A stretch of DNA of 64,000 bases from positions 6,624,429 through 6,688,428 of the forward strand of contig OX422203.1 of the NCBI GenBank assembly GCA_949130485.1, in the 5' to 3' direction. The translations under genes were made by a program, and so were the position numbers. The number at the start of each line of letters is the position of its first letter. Position 1 is the stretch's first letter. Below are positions 1-13,900 of the stretch, piece after piece. The stretch is from Agelas oroides (lineage: Eukaryota; Porifera; Demospongiae; Agelasida; Agelasidae). The notes under the pieces were generated by a model. The model made no database searches. It was given only the letters and a program-made list of their open reading frames with translations, and was not told the DNA's origin.

Positions 1-2536
1 GAATAAGCTATCGGCATGAAGAGTTTAAAAATGTAAAACCTTTCTCGGTGCAAAAGGCGCACAAGTCGGTGCAGGCCGGCCAATTACACGGTCCCCTGCC
101 ACGCAGGATAGTGTAGTCAATGGAAATTCGCACACATTCGCGACTCTTCCTAGCTCGGTACAAAGGCTGCACTAATGCAAGGTGCATATTATCAAGAAGC
201 TATGGGCATGAAGAGTTTAAAAATGTAAACACTTTCTCGGTGCAAAGGGCGCACAAATCGGTGCGGGCCTGCCAATATCACCGTCCCCTGCCGCGCAGTA
301 TACTGCAGTCAATGGAAATTCGTGTACATTCGCGACTCTTCCTAGCTCGGAACAAAGGTTGCACCAATACAAGGTGCATATTATCAAGAAGGTATGGACA
401 TGAAGAGTTTAAAAATGTAAACCCTTTCTCGTTGCAAAAGGCGCACAAAGCTGTACGGGCCAGCCAATATCACCGTCCCCTACAGAGCAGTATAGTGCGT
501 TCAATGGAAATTCGCACACATTCACGACTCTTCCAAGCTCGATGCAAAGGTTGTACTAATGCAAGGTGCATATTATCAAGAAGCTATGGGCATGAAAAGT
601 TTGAAAATGTAAACCCTTTCTCGGTGCAAAAGGCGCACAAAGCTGTACGGGCCACCCAATATCACCGTCCCCTGCCGTGCAGTGCAATGCAGTCAAAAAA
701 AATTCGCGTTCATTCGCGACCCTTCCTAGCTCGGTACAAAGGTTGCACCAATACAAGGTGCATATTATCAAGAAGCTATGGGTATGAAGAGTTTAAAAAT
801 GTAAACCCTTTCTCGGTGCAAAGTGCGCAAAAATCTGTACGGGCCTACCAATATCACCGTCCACTACCGCGCAGTACAGTGCAGTCAATGGAAATTCGCG
901 TACATTCGCGACTCTTCCTAGCTCGGTACAAAGGTTGCACTAATGCAAAGTACATATTATCAAGAAGCTATGAGCATGAAGAGTTTAAAAATGTAAACCC
1001 TTTCTCGGTGCAAAAGGCGCACAAATCGGTGCAGGCCAGCCAATTACACCGTCCCCTGCCACGCAGGGTAGTGTAGTCAATGGAAATTTGCACACATTCG
1101 CGACTCTTGCTAGCTCGGTACAAAGGTTGCACTAATGCAAGGTGTATATTATCAAGAAGCTATGGGCATGAAGAGTTTAAAAATATAAACCCTTTCTCGG
1201 TGCAAAAGGCGCACAAAGCTGTACGGGCCAACCAATATCACCGTCCCTTGCCGCGCAGTGTAATGCTGTCAAAACAAATTCGCGTTCATTCGCGACTCTT
1301 CCTAGCTCGGTACAAAGGTTGCACAATTGCAAGGTGCATATTATCAAGAAGCTATGGGCATGAGGAGTTTAAAAATGTAAACCCTTTCTCGGTGCAAAGT
1401 GCGCAAAAATCTGTACGGACCTGCCAATATCACCGTCCACTGCCTCGCAGTACAGTGCTGTCAATGGAAATTCGCGTACATTCGCGACTCTTCCTAGCTC
1501 GGTACAAAGGTTGCACAAATGCAAAGTGCATATTATCAAGAAGCTATGAGCATGATGAGATTAAAAATGTAAACCATTTCTCGGTGCAAAAGGCGCACAA
1601 AGCTGTACGGGACAGCCAATATCACCGTCCCCTACCGGACAGTATAGTGCAGTCAATTCGCGTACATTCGCGACTGTTCCTAGCTCGGTATAAAGGTTGC
1701 ACTAATGCTATGTGCATATTATCAAGAAGCTATGGGCATGAAGAGTTTAAAAATGTAGACCCTTTATCGGTGCAAAACGCGCACAAATGATTGCGGGCCA
1801 GCCAATATCACCGTCCTCTGCAGCGCAGCATAGTGCAGTCAAAGGAAATTCGCGTACATTCGCGCGACTGTTCGTAGATCGGTACAAAGGGTGCATTAAT
1901 GCAAGGTGAATATTATCAAGAAGCTATGAGCATGAAGGGTTTAAAAATGTAAACCATTTCTCGGTGCAAAAGGCGAACAAAACAGTACTGGCCAGCAATC
2001 TCACCGAGCCCTGCCGCGCAGTCCAGTGCAGTCAATGGAAATTCGCGTACATTCGCGAATCTTCCTAGCTCGGTCCAAAGGTTACACTAATGCAAGGTGC
2101 ATATTATCAAGAAGCTATGGGCATGAAGAGTTCATAAATGTAAACCATTTCTCGGTGCAAAAGGCGCACAAAACTGTACGGGCCAGGAATATCACCGTGC
2201 ACTGCCGCGCAGAACGGTGCAGTCAATGGAAATTCGCGTACATTCGCGAATCTTCCTAGCACTGTGCAAAGGTTTCACAAATGCAAGGTGCATATTATCA
2301 AAAAGCTATGGGCGTGAAGAGTTTATAAATGTAAACCATTTCTCGGAGCAAATGGCGAACAAAGCTGTGCGGGTCACCCAATATCACCGTCTCCTGCCGC
2401 GCAGTGTAATGCAGTCAAAAAAATTCGCGTTCATTCGCGACTCTTCCTAGCTCGGTACAAAGGTTGCACAATTGCAAGGTGCATATTATCAAGAAGCTAT
2501 GGGCATGAGGAGTTTCAAAATGTAAACCCTTTCTCG
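1..2536 (+). repeat. Satellite segment of diverged monomers
   Basis: About 13 monomers of a distinct subtype, typically with CTCTTCCTAGCTCGG and ATATTATCAAGAAGC where the rest of the array has CTCCTCCTAGC and ATATTACCAAGAAGC. This stretch has the most private substitutions and the least regular lengths. Around 1650 a monomer has CAGTCAATTCGCG where others have CAGTCAATGGAAATTCGCG, a 6-bp loss. Around 1860 there is an extra CG inside the ATTCGCG box. The open frame breaks several times between 1790 and 2537. I see no higher-order periodicity. Such irregularity is typical of older satellite, often near an array edge, but the edge itself is not in view. Confidence 0.8.
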
Positions 2537-4263
2537 GTGCAAAGTGCGCAAAAATCTGTACGGACCTGCCAATATCACCGTCCACTGCCTCGCAGTACAG
2601 TGCTGTCAATGGAAATTCACGTACATTCGAGACTCTTCCTAGCTCGGTACAAAGGTTGCACTAATGCAAGATGCATATTACCAAGAAGCTATGGGCATGA
2701 AGAGTTTAAAAGTGTAAACCCTTTCTCGGTGCAAAAGGCGAACAAATCTGTACGGGTCTGCCAATATCACCGTCCCCTGCGGCGCAGTATAGAGCCTTCA
2801 ATGGAAATTCGCGTACATTCGCGACTCCTCCTAGCTCGGTACAAAGGTTGCACTAATGCAAGATGCATATTACCTAGAAGCTATGGGCATGAAGAGTTTA
2901 AAAATGTAAACCTTTTCTCGGTTCAAAAGGTGCACAAAGCTGTACGGGCCTGCCAATATCACCGTCCCCTGCGGCGCAGTATAGTGCCATCAATGGAAAT
3001 TCGCGTAAATTCGCGACTACTACTAGCTCGGTACAAAGGTTGCACTAATGCAATGTACATTTTATCTAGAAGCTATGGGCATGAAGAGTTTAAAAACGTG
3101 AATCCTTTCTCGGTGCAAAAGGCGCACAAAGTTGTACGGGCCTACCAATATCACCGTCCCCTGTGGCGCAGTATAGTGCCATCAATGGAAATTCGCGTAC
3201 ATTCGCGACTCCTCCTAGCTCGGTACAAAGGTTGCACTAATGCAAGATGCATATTACCTAGAAGCTATGGGCATGAAGAGTTTAAAAATGTAAACCCTTT
3301 CTCGGTGCAAAAGGTGCACAAAGCTGTACGGGCCTGCCAATATCACCGTCCCCTGTGGCGCAGTATAGTGCCATCAATGGAAATTCGCGTATATTCGCGA
3401 CTACTCCTAGCTCGGTACAAAGGTTGCACTAATGCAATGTACATTTTATCTAGAAGCTATGGGCATGAAGAGTTTAAAACGTGAACCCTTTCTCGGTGCA
3501 AAAGGCGCACAAAGTTGTACGGGCCTGCCAATATCACCGTCCCCTGTGGAGCAGTATAGTGCCATCAATGGAAATTGGCGTACATTCGCGACTCCTCCTA
3601 GCTCGGTACAAAGGTTGCACTAACGCAAGGTGCATATTACCAAGAAGCTATGGGCATGAAGAGTTTACAAATGTAAGCCCTTTCTCTGTGCAAAAGGCGC
3701 ACAAAGTTGTACGGTCCTGCCAATATCACCGTCCACTGTGGCGCAGTAAAGTGCCTTCAATGGAAATTCACGTACATTCGCGACTCCTCCTAGCTCCGTA
3801 CAAAGGTTGCACTAATGCAAGATGCATATTACCAAGAAACAATGGGCATGAAGAGTATAAAAATGTAAACCCTTTCTCGGTGCAAAAGGCGCACAAAGCT
3901 GTACGGGCCTACAAATATCACCGTCCCCTGTGGCGCAGTATAGTGCCTTCAATGGAAATTCCCGTACATTCGCGACACCTCCTAGCTCGGTACAAAGGTT
4001 GCACTAGTGCAACATGCATATTACCAAGAAGCTATGGGCATGAAGAGTTTAAAAATGTAAACCCTTTCTCTGTGCAAAAGGCGCACAAAGCTGTACGGAC
4101 CTGCCAATATCACCGTCCCTAGTTTCGCAGTATAGTGCCTTCAATGGAAATTCGCGTACATTCGCGACTCATCCTAGCTCGGTACAAAGGTTGCACTAAT
4201 ACAAGATGCATATTACCAAGAAGCTAGGAGCATGAAGAGTTTAAAAATGTAAACCCTTTCTCG
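2537..4263 (+). repeat. Transitional satellite monomers
   Basis: Nine monomers move from the left-edge subtype to the subtypes dominating the rest of the array. CTCCTCCTAGC and ATATTACC appear here first, mixed with ATTTTATCTAGAAGC monomers at about 3060 and 3443. Two monomer types alternate between roughly 2990 and 3480, a short 384-bp periodicity. A 1-bp deletion near 3478 (TTTAAAACGTG instead of TTTAAAAACGTG) shifts the translated frame. No gene is seen. Confidence 0.75.
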
Positions 4264-7200
4264 GTGCAAAAGGCGCACAAAGTTGTACGGGCCTGCAAAT
4301 ATCACCGTCCCCTATGGCGCAGTATAGTGCCGTCAATGGAAATAGTCGTATATTCGCGACTCCTCCTAGCTCGGTACAAAGGTTGCACTACTGCAAGATG
4401 CATATTACCAAGAAGCTATGGGCATGAAGAGTTTAAAAATGTAAACCCTTTCTCGGTGCAAAAGGCGCATAAAGCTGTACGGTCCTCCCAATATCACCGT
4501 CCCCTATGGCGCAGTATAGTGCCGTCAATGGAAATTGTCGTATATTCGCGACTCCTCCTAGCTCGGTACAAAGGTTGCACTAATACAAGATGCATATTAC
4601 CAAGAAGCTAGGAGCATGAAGAGTTTAAAAATGTAAACCCTTTCTCGGTGCAAAAGGCGCACAAAGTGGTACGGGCCTGCAAATATCACCGTCCCCTATG
4701 GCGCAGTATAGTGCCGTCAATGGAAATTGTTGTATATTCGCGACTCCTCCTAGCTCGGTACAAAGATTGTACTAGCGCAAGGTGCATATTACCAAGAAGC
4801 TATGGGCTTGAAGAGTTTAAAAATGTAAACCCTTTCTCGGTGCAAAAGGCGCACAAAGCTGTACGGTCCTGCCAATATCACCGTCCACTGTGGCGCAGTA
4901 TAGTGCCTTCAATGGAAATTCGCGTACATTCGCGACTCCTCCTAGCTCGGTACAAAGGTTGCACTAATACAAGATGCATATTACCAAGAAGCTAGGAGCA
5001 TGAAGAGTTTAAAAATGTAAACCCTTTCTCGGTGCAAAAGGCGCACAAAGTTGTACGGGCCTGCAAATATCACCGTCCCCTATGGCGCAGTATAGTGCCG
5101 TCAATGGAAATTGTCGTATATTCGCGACTCCTCCTAGCTCGGTACAAAGATTGTACTAGCGCAAGGTGCATATTACCAAGAAGCTATGGGCTTGAAGAGT
5201 TTAAAAATGTACACTCTTTCTCGGTGCAAAAGGCGCACAAAGCTGTACGGTCCTGCCAATATCACCGTCCACTGTGGCGCAGTATAGTGCCTTCAATGGA
5301 AATTCGCGTACATTCGCGACTCCTCCTAGCTCGGTACAAAGGTTGCACTAATACAAGATGCATATTACCAAGAAGCTAGGGGCATGAAGAGTTTAAAAAT
5401 GTAAACCCTTTCTCGGTGCAAAAGGCGCACAAAGTTGTACGGGCCTGCAAATATCACCGTCCCCTATGGCGCAATATAGTGCCGTCAATGGAAATTGTCG
5501 TATATTCGCGACTCCTCCTAGCTCGGTACAAAGATTGTACTAGCGCAAGATGCATATTACCAAGAAGCGAGGGGCATGAAGAGTTTAAAAATGTAAACCC
5601 TTTCTCGGTGCAAAAGGCGCACAAAGCTGTACGGTCCTGCCAATATCACCGTCCACTGTGGCGCAGTATAGTGCCTTCAATGGAAATTCGCGTACATTCG
5701 CGACTCCTCCTAGCTCGGTACAAAGGTTGCACTAATACAAGATGCATATTACCAAGAAGCTAGGAGCATGAAGAGTTTAAAAATGTAAACCCTTTCTCGG
5801 TGCAAAAGGCGCACAAAGTTGTACGGGCCTGCAAATATCACCGTCCCCTATGGCGCAGTATAGTGCCGTCAATGGAAATTGTCGTATATTCGCGACTCCT
5901 CCTAGCTCGGTACAAAGATTGTACTAGCGCAAGGTGCATATTACCAAGAAGCTATGGGCTTGAAGAGTTTAAAAATGTACACTCTTTCTCGGTGCAAAAG
6001 GCGCACAAAGCTGTACGGTCCTGCCAATATCACCGTCCACTGTGGCGCAGTATAGTGCCTTCAATGGAAATTCGCGTACATTCGCGACTCCTCCTAGCTC
6101 GGTACAAAGGTTGCACTAATACAAGATGCATATTACCAAGAAGCTAGGGGCATGAAGAGTTTAAAAATGTAAACCCTTTCTCGGTGCAAAAGGCGCACAA
6201 AGTTGTACGGGCCTGCAAATATCACCGTCCCCTATGGCGCAATATAGTGCCGTCAATGGAAATTGTCGTATATTCGCGACTCCTCCTAGCTCGGTACAAA
6301 GATTGTACTAGCGCAAGATGCATATTACCAAGAAGCGAGGGGCATGAAGAGTTTAAAAATGTAAACCCTTTCTCGGTGCAAAAGGCGCACAAAGCTGTAC
6401 GGTCCTGCCAATATCACCGTCCACTGTGGCGCAGTATAGTGCCTTCAATGGAAATTCGCGTACATTCGCGACTCCTCCTAGCTCGGTACAAAGGTTGCAC
6501 TAATACAAGATGCATATTACCAAGAAGCTAGGAGCATGAAGAGTTTAAAAATGTAAACCCTTTCTCGGTGCAAAAGGCGCACAAAGTTGTACGGGCCTGC
6601 AAATATCACCGTCCCCTATGGCGCAGTATAGTGCCGTCAATGGAAATTGTCGTATATTCGCGACTCCTCCTAGCTCGGTACAAAGATTGTACTAGCGCAA
6701 GGTGCATATTACCAAGAAGCTATGGGCTTGAAGAGTTTAAAAATGTACACTCTTTCTCGGTGCAAAAGGCGCACAAAGCTGTACGGTCCTGCCAATATCA
6801 CCGTCCACTGTGGCGCAGTATAGTGCCTTCAATGCAAATTCGCGTACATTCGCGACTCCTCCTATCTCGGTACAAAGGTTGCACTAATGCAAGATGCATA
6901 TTACCAAGAAGCTAGGGGCATGAAGAGTTTAAAAATGTAAACCCTTTCTCGGTGCAAAAGGCGCACAAAGTTGTACGGGCCTGCAAATTTCACCGTCCAC
7001 TGTGTCGCAGTATTGTGCCATCAATGGAAATTCGCGTGCATTCGCGACTCCTCCTAGCTCGGTACAAAGGTTGCACTAATACAAGATGCATATTACCAAG
7101 AAGCTAGGAGCATGAAGAGTTTAAAAATGTAAACCCTTTCTCGGTGCAAAAGGCGCACAAAGTGGTACGGGCCTGCAAATATCACCGTCCCCTATGGCGC

Positions 7201-7527
7201 AGTATAGTGCCGTCAATGGAAATTGTCGTATATTCGCGACTCCTCCTAGCTCGGTACAAAGATTGTACTAGCGCAAGGTGCATATTACCAAGAAGCTATG
7301 GGCTTGAAGAGTTTAAAAATGTACACTCTTTCTCGGTGCAAAAGGCGCACAAAGCTGTACGGTCCTGCCAATATCACCGTCCACTGTGGCGCAGTATAGT
7401 GCCTTCAATGGAAATTCGCGTACATTCGCGACTCCTCCTAGCTCGGTACAAAGGTTGCACTAATACAAGATGCATATTACCAAGAAGCTAGGGGCATGAA
7501 GAGTTTAAAAATGTAAACCCTTTCTCG
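4264..7527 (+). repeat. Higher-order repeat with 384-bp and 768-bp periods
   Basis: Monomer pairs repeat at 384-bp spacing from 4264, 4648, 5032, 5416, 5800, 6184 and 6568, followed by a 576-bp step to 7144. One member of each pair carries AAATTGTCGTATATTCGCG, the other AAATTCGCGTACATTCGCG. A four-monomer level is also visible. Units starting at 5032, 5800 and 6568 share CTCTTTCTCGG (from TACACTC) and a GCTATGGGCTT variant, while units at 5416 and 6184 share GCGCAATATAG and GAAGCGAGGGG; translations of 5032 and 5800 are identical, as are those of 5416 and 6184. Each pair ends with GCTAGG, giving an amber codon in the otherwise open frame. Confidence 0.88.
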
Positions 7528-10500
7528 GTGCAAAAGGCGCACAAAGTTGTACGGGCCTGCAAATATCACCGTCCCCTATGGCGCAATATAGTGCCGTCAA
7601 TGGAAATTGTCGTATATTCGCGACTCCTCCTAGCTCGGTACAAAGATTGTACTAGCGCAAGATGCATATTACCAAGAAGCGAGGGGCATGAAGAGTTTAA
7701 AAATGTAAACCCTTTCTCGGTGCAAAAGGCGCACAAAGCTGTACGGTCCTCCCAATATCACCGTCCCCTATGGCGCAGTATAGTGCCGTCAATGGAAATT
7801 GTCGTATATTCGCGACTCCTCCTAGCTCGGTACAAATTTTGTACTAGCGCAAGGTGCATATTACCAAGAAGCTATGGGCTTGAAGAGTTTAAAAATGTAA
7901 ACCCTTTCTCGGTGCAAAAGGCGCACAAAGCTGTACGGACTTGCCAATATCACCGTCCACTGTGGCGCAGTATAGTGCCGTCAATGGAAATTCGCGTGCA
8001 TTCGCGACTCCTCCTATCTCGGTACAAAGGTTGCACTAATGCAAGATGCATATTACCAAGAAGCTAGGGGCATGAAGAGTTTAAAAATGTAAACCCTTTC
8101 TCGGTGCAAAAGGCGCACAAAGTTGTACGGGTCCTGCAAATATCACCGTCCACTGTGTCGCAGTATTCTGCCTTCAATGGAAATTCGCGTACATTCGCGA
8201 CTCCTCCTAGCTCGGTATAAAGGTTGCACTAATACAAGATGCATATTACCAAGAAGCTAGGAGCATGAAGAGTTTAAAAATGTAAACCCTTTCTCGGTGC
8301 AAAAGGCGCACAAAGTTGTACGGGCCTGCAAATATCACCGTCCCCTATGGCGCAGTATAGTGCCGTCAATGGAAATTGTCGTATATTCGCGACTCCTCCT
8401 AGCTCGGTACAAAGATTGTACTAGCGCAAGATGCATATTACCAAGAAGCGAGGGGCATGAAGAGTTTAAAAATGTAAACCCTTTCTCGGTGCAAAAGGCG
8501 CACAAATTTGTACGGTCCTCCCAATATCACCGTCCCCTATGGCGCAGTATAGTGCCGTCAATGGAAATTGTCGTATATTCGCGACTCCTCCTAGCTCGGT
8601 ACAAAGATTGTACTAGCGCAAGGTGCATATTACCAAGAAGCTATGGGCTTGAAGAGTTTAAAAATGTAAACCCTTTCTCGGTGCAAAAGGCGCACAAAGC
8701 TGTACGGTCCTGCCAATATCACCGTCCACTGTGGCGCAGTATAGTGCCTTCAATGGAAATTCGCGTACATTCGCGACTCCTCCTATCTCGGTACAAAGGT
8801 TGCACTAATGCAAGATGCATATTACCAAGAAGCTAGGGGCATGAAGAGTTTAAAAATGTAAACCCTTTCTCGGTGCAAAAGGCGCACAAAGTTGTACGGG
8901 CCTGCAAATATCACCGTCCACTGTGTCGCAGTATTGTGCCATCAATGGAAATTCGCGTACATTCGCGACTCCTCCTAGCTCGGTACAAAGGTTGCACTAA
9001 TACAAGATGCATATTACCAAGAAGCTAGGAGCATGAAGAGTTTAAAAATGTAAACCCTTTCTCGGTGCAAAAGGCGCACAAAGCTGTACGGTCCTGCCAA
9101 TATCACCCTCCCCTATGGCGCAGTATAGTGCCGTCAATGGAAATTGTCGTATATTCGCGACTCCTCCTAGCTCGGTACAAAGATTGTACTAGCGCAAGGT
9201 GCATATTACCAAGAAGCTATGGGCTTGAAGAGTTTAAAAATGTAAACCCTTTCTCGGTGCAAAAGGCGCACAAAGCTGTACGGTCCTGCCAATATCACCG
9301 TCCACTGTGGCGCAGTATAGTGCCTTCAATGGAAATTCGCGTACATTCGCGACTCCTCCTATCTCGGTACAAAGGTTGCACTAATGCAAGATGCATATTA
9401 CCAAGAAGCTAGGGGCATGAAGAGTTTAAAAATGTAAACCCTTTCTCGGTGCAAAAGGCGCACAAAGTTGTACGGGCCTGCAAATATCACCGTCCACTGT
9501 GTCGCAGTATTGTGCCATCAATGGAAATTCGCGTGCATTCGCGACTCCTCCTAGCTCGGTACAAAGGTTGCACTAATACAAGATGCATATTACCAAGAAG
9601 CTAAGAGCATGAAGAGTTTAAAAATGTAAACCCTTTCTCGGTGCAAAAGGCGCACAAAGTGGTACGGGCCTGCAAATATCACCGTCCCCTATGGCGCAGT
9701 ATAGTGCCGTCAATGGAAATTGTCGTATATTCGCGACTCCTCCTAGCTCGGTACAAAGGTTGCACTGATACAAGAGGCATATTGCCAGAAGCTAGGAGCA
9801 TGAAGAGTTTAAAAATGTAAACCCTTTCTCGGTGCAAAAGGCGCACAAAGTTGTACGGGCCTTCAAATATCACCGTCCCCTATGGCGCAGTATAGTGCCG
9901 TCAATGGAAATTGTCGTATATTCGCGACTCCTCCTATCTCGGTACAAAGATTGTACTAGCGCAAGGTGCATATTACCAAGAATCTATGGGCTTGAAGAGT
10001 TTAAAAATGTAAACCCTTTCTCGGTGCAAAAGGCGCACAAAGCTGTACGGTCCTGCCAATATCACCGTCCACTGTGGCGCAGTATAGTGCCTTCAATGGA
10101 AATTCGCGTACATTCGCGACTCCTCCTATCTCGGTACAAAGGTTGCACTAATGCAAGATGCATATTACCAAGAAGCTAGGGGCATGAAGAGTTTAAAAAT
10201 GTAAACCCTTTCTCGGTGCAAAAGGCGCACAAAGTTGTACGGGCCTGCAAATATCACCGTCCACTGTGTCGCAGTATTGTGCCATCAATGGAAATTCGCG
10301 TGCATTCGCGACTCTTCCTAGCTCGGTACAAAGGTTGCACTAATACAAGATGCATATTACCAAGAAGCTAGGAACATGAAGAGTTTAAAAATGTAAACCT
10401 TTTCTCGGTGCAAAAGGCGCACAAAGTTGTACGGGCCTGCAAATATCACCGTCCCCTATGGCGCAGTATAGTGCCGTCAATGGAAATTGTCGTATATTCG

Positions 10501-10983
10501 CGACTCCTCCTAGCTCGGTACAAAGATTGTACTAGCGCAAGGTGCATATTACCAAGAAGCTATGGGCTTGAAGAGTTTAAAAATGTAAACCCTTTCTCGG
10601 TGCAAAAGGCGCACAAAGCTGTACGGTCCTGCCAATATCACCGTCCACTGTGGCGCAGTATAGTGCCTTCAATGGAAATTCGCGTACATTCGCGACTCCT
10701 CCTATCTCGGTACAAAGGTTGCACTAATGCAAGATGCATATTACCAAGAAGCTAGGGGCATGAAGAGTTTAAAAATGTAAACCCTTTCTCGGTGCAAAAG
10801 GCGCACAAAGTTGTACGGGCCTGCAAATTTCACCGTCCACTGTGTCGCAGTATTGTGCCATCAATGGAAATTCGCGTGCATTCGCGACTCCTCCTAGCTC
10901 GGTACAAAGGTTGCACTAATACAAGATGCATATTACCAAGAAGCTAGGAGCATGAAGAGTTTAAAAATGTAAACCCTTCCTCG
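7528..10983 (+). repeat. 18-monomer higher-order repeat, copy 1 (3456 bp)
   Basis: First of three copies of a long higher-order repeat. Internal landmarks sit at 7528, 8297, 9065, 9832 and 10408, giving steps of 769, 768, 767, 576 and 576 bp. The 769 step contains one inserted T (GGGTCCTGC near 8132), and the 767 step contains one lost base (ATTGCCAGAAGC at 9781). A rare ACAAATTTTGTAC variant near 7832 also marks the unit. This copy has one monomer fewer than copies 2 and 3, in the 9065-9832 interval. Confidence 0.9.
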
Positions 10984-13900
10984 GTGCAAAAGGCGCACAA
11001 AGTTGTACGGGCCTGCAAATATCACCGTCCCCTATTGCGCAATATAGTGCCGTCAATGGAAATTGTCGTATATTCGCGACTCCTCCTAGCTCGGTACAAA
11101 GATTGTACTAGCGCAAGATGCATATTACCAAGAAGCGAGGGGCATGAAGAGTTTAAAAATGTAAACCCTTTCTCGGTGCAAAAGGCGCACAAAGCTGTAC
11201 GGTCCTCCCAATATCACCGTCCCCTATGGCGCAGTATAGTGCCGTCAATGGAAATTGTCGTATATTCGCGACTCCTCCTAGCTCGGTACAAATTTTGTAC
11301 TAGCGCAAGGTGCATATTACCAAAAAGCTATGGGCTTGAAGAGTTTAAAAATGTAAACCCTTTCTCGGTGCAAAAAGCGCACAAAGCTGTACGGACTTGC
11401 CAATATCACCGTCCACTGTGGCGCAGTATAGTGCCGTCAATGGAAATTCGCGTACATTCGCGACTCCTCCTATCTCGGTACAAAGGTTGCACTAATGCAA
11501 GATGCATATTACCAAGAAGCTAGGGGCATGAAGAGTTTAAAAATGTAAACCCTTTCTCGGTGCAAAAGGCGCACAAAGTTGTACGGGTCCTGCAAATATC
11601 ACCGTCCACTGTGTCGCAGTATTCTGCCTTCAATGGAAATTCGCGTACATTCGCGACTCCTCCTAGCTCGGTATAAAGGTTGCACTAATACAAGATGCAT
11701 ATTACCAAGAAGCTAGGAGCATGAAGAGTTTAAAAATGTAAACCCTTTCTCGGTGCAAAAGGCGCACAAAGTTGTACGGGCCTGCAAATATCACCGTCCC
11801 CTATGGCGCAGTATAGTGCCGTCAATGGAAATTGTCGTATATTCGCGACTCCTCCTAGCTCGGTACAAAGATTGTACTAGCGCAAGATGCATATTACCAA
11901 GAAGCGAGGGGCATGAAGAGTTTAAAAATGTAAACCCTTTCTCGGTGCAAAAGGCGCACAAAGTTGTACGGTCCTCCCAATATCACCGTCCCCTATGGCG
12001 CAGTATAGTGCCGTCAATGGAAATTGTCGTATATTCGCGACTCCTCCTAGCTCGGTACAAAGATTGTACTAGCGCAAGGTGCATATTACCAAGAAGCTAT
12101 GGGCTTGAAGAGTTTAAAAATGTAAACCCTTTCTCGGTGCAAAAGGCGCACAAAGCTGTACGGTCCTGCCAATATCACCGTCCACTGTGGCGCAGTATAG
12201 TGCCTTCAATGGAAATTCGCGTACATTCGCGACTCCTCCTATCTCGGTACAAAGGTTGCACTAATGCAAGATGCATATTACCAAGAAGCTAGGGGCATGA
12301 AGTGTTTAAAAATGTAAACCCTTTCTCGGTGCAAAAGGCGCACAAAGTTGTACGGGCCTGCAAATATCACCGTCCACTGTGTCGCAGTATTGTGCCATCA
12401 ATGGAAATTCGCGTGCATTCGCGACTCCTCCTAGCTCGGTACAAAGGTTGCACTAATACAAGATGCATATTACCAAGAAGCTAGGAGCATGAAGAGTTTA
12501 AAAATGTAAACCCTTTCTCGGTGCAAAAGGCGCACAAAGTGGTACGGGCCTGCAAATATCACCGTCCCCTATGGCGCAGTATAGTGCCGTCAATGGAAAT
12601 TGTCGTATATTCGCGACTCCTCCTAGCTCGGTACAAAGATTGTACTAGCGCAAGGTGCATATTACCAAGAAGCTATGGGCTTGAAGAGTTTAAAAATGTA
12701 AACCCTTTCTCGGTGCAAAAGGCGCACAAAGCTGTACGGTCCTGCCAATATCACCCTCCCCTATGGCGCAGTATTGTGCCGTCAATGGAAATTGTCGTAT
12801 ATTCGCGACTCCTTCTAGCTCGGTACAAAGATTGTACTAGCGCAAGGTGCATATTACCAAGAAGCTATGGGCTTGAAGAGTTTAAAAATGTAAACCCTTT
12901 CTCGGTGCAAAAGGCGCACAAAGCTGTACGGTCCTGCCAATATCACCCTCCCCTATGGCGCAGTATAGTGCCGTCAATGGAAATTGTCGTATATTCGCGA
13001 CTCCTTCTAGCTCGGTACAAAGGTTGCACTAATGCAAGATGCATATTACCAAGAAGCTAGGGGCATGAAGAGTTTAAAAATGTAAACCCTTTCTCGGTGC
13101 AAAAGGCGCACAAAGTTGTACAGGCCTGCAAATATCACCATCCACTGTGTCGCAGTATTGTGCCATCAATGGAAATTCGCGTGCATTCGCGACTCCTCCT
13201 AGCTCGGTACAAAGGTTGCACTAATACAAGATGCATATTACCAAGAAGCTAGGAGCATGAAGAGTTTAAAAATGTAAACCCTTTCTCGGTGCAAATGGCG
13301 CACAAAGTTGTACGGGCCTGCAAATATCACCGTCCCCTATGGCGCAGTATAGTGCCGTCAATGGAAATTGTCGTATATTCGCGACTCCTCCTAGCTCGGT
13401 ACAAAGGTTGCACTAATACAAGAGGCATATTGCCAGAAGCTAGGAGCATGAAGAGTTTAAAAATGTAAACCCTTTCTCGGTGCAAAAGGCGCACAAAGTT
13501 GTACGGGCCTGCAAATATCACCGTCCCCTATGGCGCAGTATAGTGCCGTCAATGGAAATTGTCGTATATTCGCGACTCCTCCTAGCTCGGTACAAAGATT
13601 GTACTAGCGCAAGGTGCATATTACCAAGAATCTATGGGCTTGAAGAGTTTAAAAATGTAAACCCTTTCTCGGTGCAAAAGGCGCACAAAGCTGTACGGTC
13701 CTGCCAATATCACCGTCCACTGTGGCGCAGTATAGTGCCTTCAATGGAAATTCGCGTACATTCGCGACTCCTCCTATCTCGGTACAAAGGTTGCACTAAT
13801 GCAAGATGCATATTACCAAGAAGCTAGGGGCATGAAGAGTTTAAAAATGTAAACCCTTTCTCGGTGCAAAAGGCGCACAAAGTTGTACGGGCCTGCAAAT

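Noticed and set aside
120-1076. Open frames of 60 to 320 codons throughout the left half as separate protein genes
   Set aside because: They are the same monomer frame cut by stops at regular spacing, mostly beginning at GTG in a conserved DNA box. No initiation context, splice sites or unique flanks are visible.
9679-9873. Minus-strand frames of about 62 to 71 codons (also near 556, 2415, 13327, 16975, 21391, 22351, 22543, 23503 and 33829)
   Set aside because: Each is the antisense shadow of the satellite monomer, recurring wherever local substitutions remove a stop. None has a recognisable domain.
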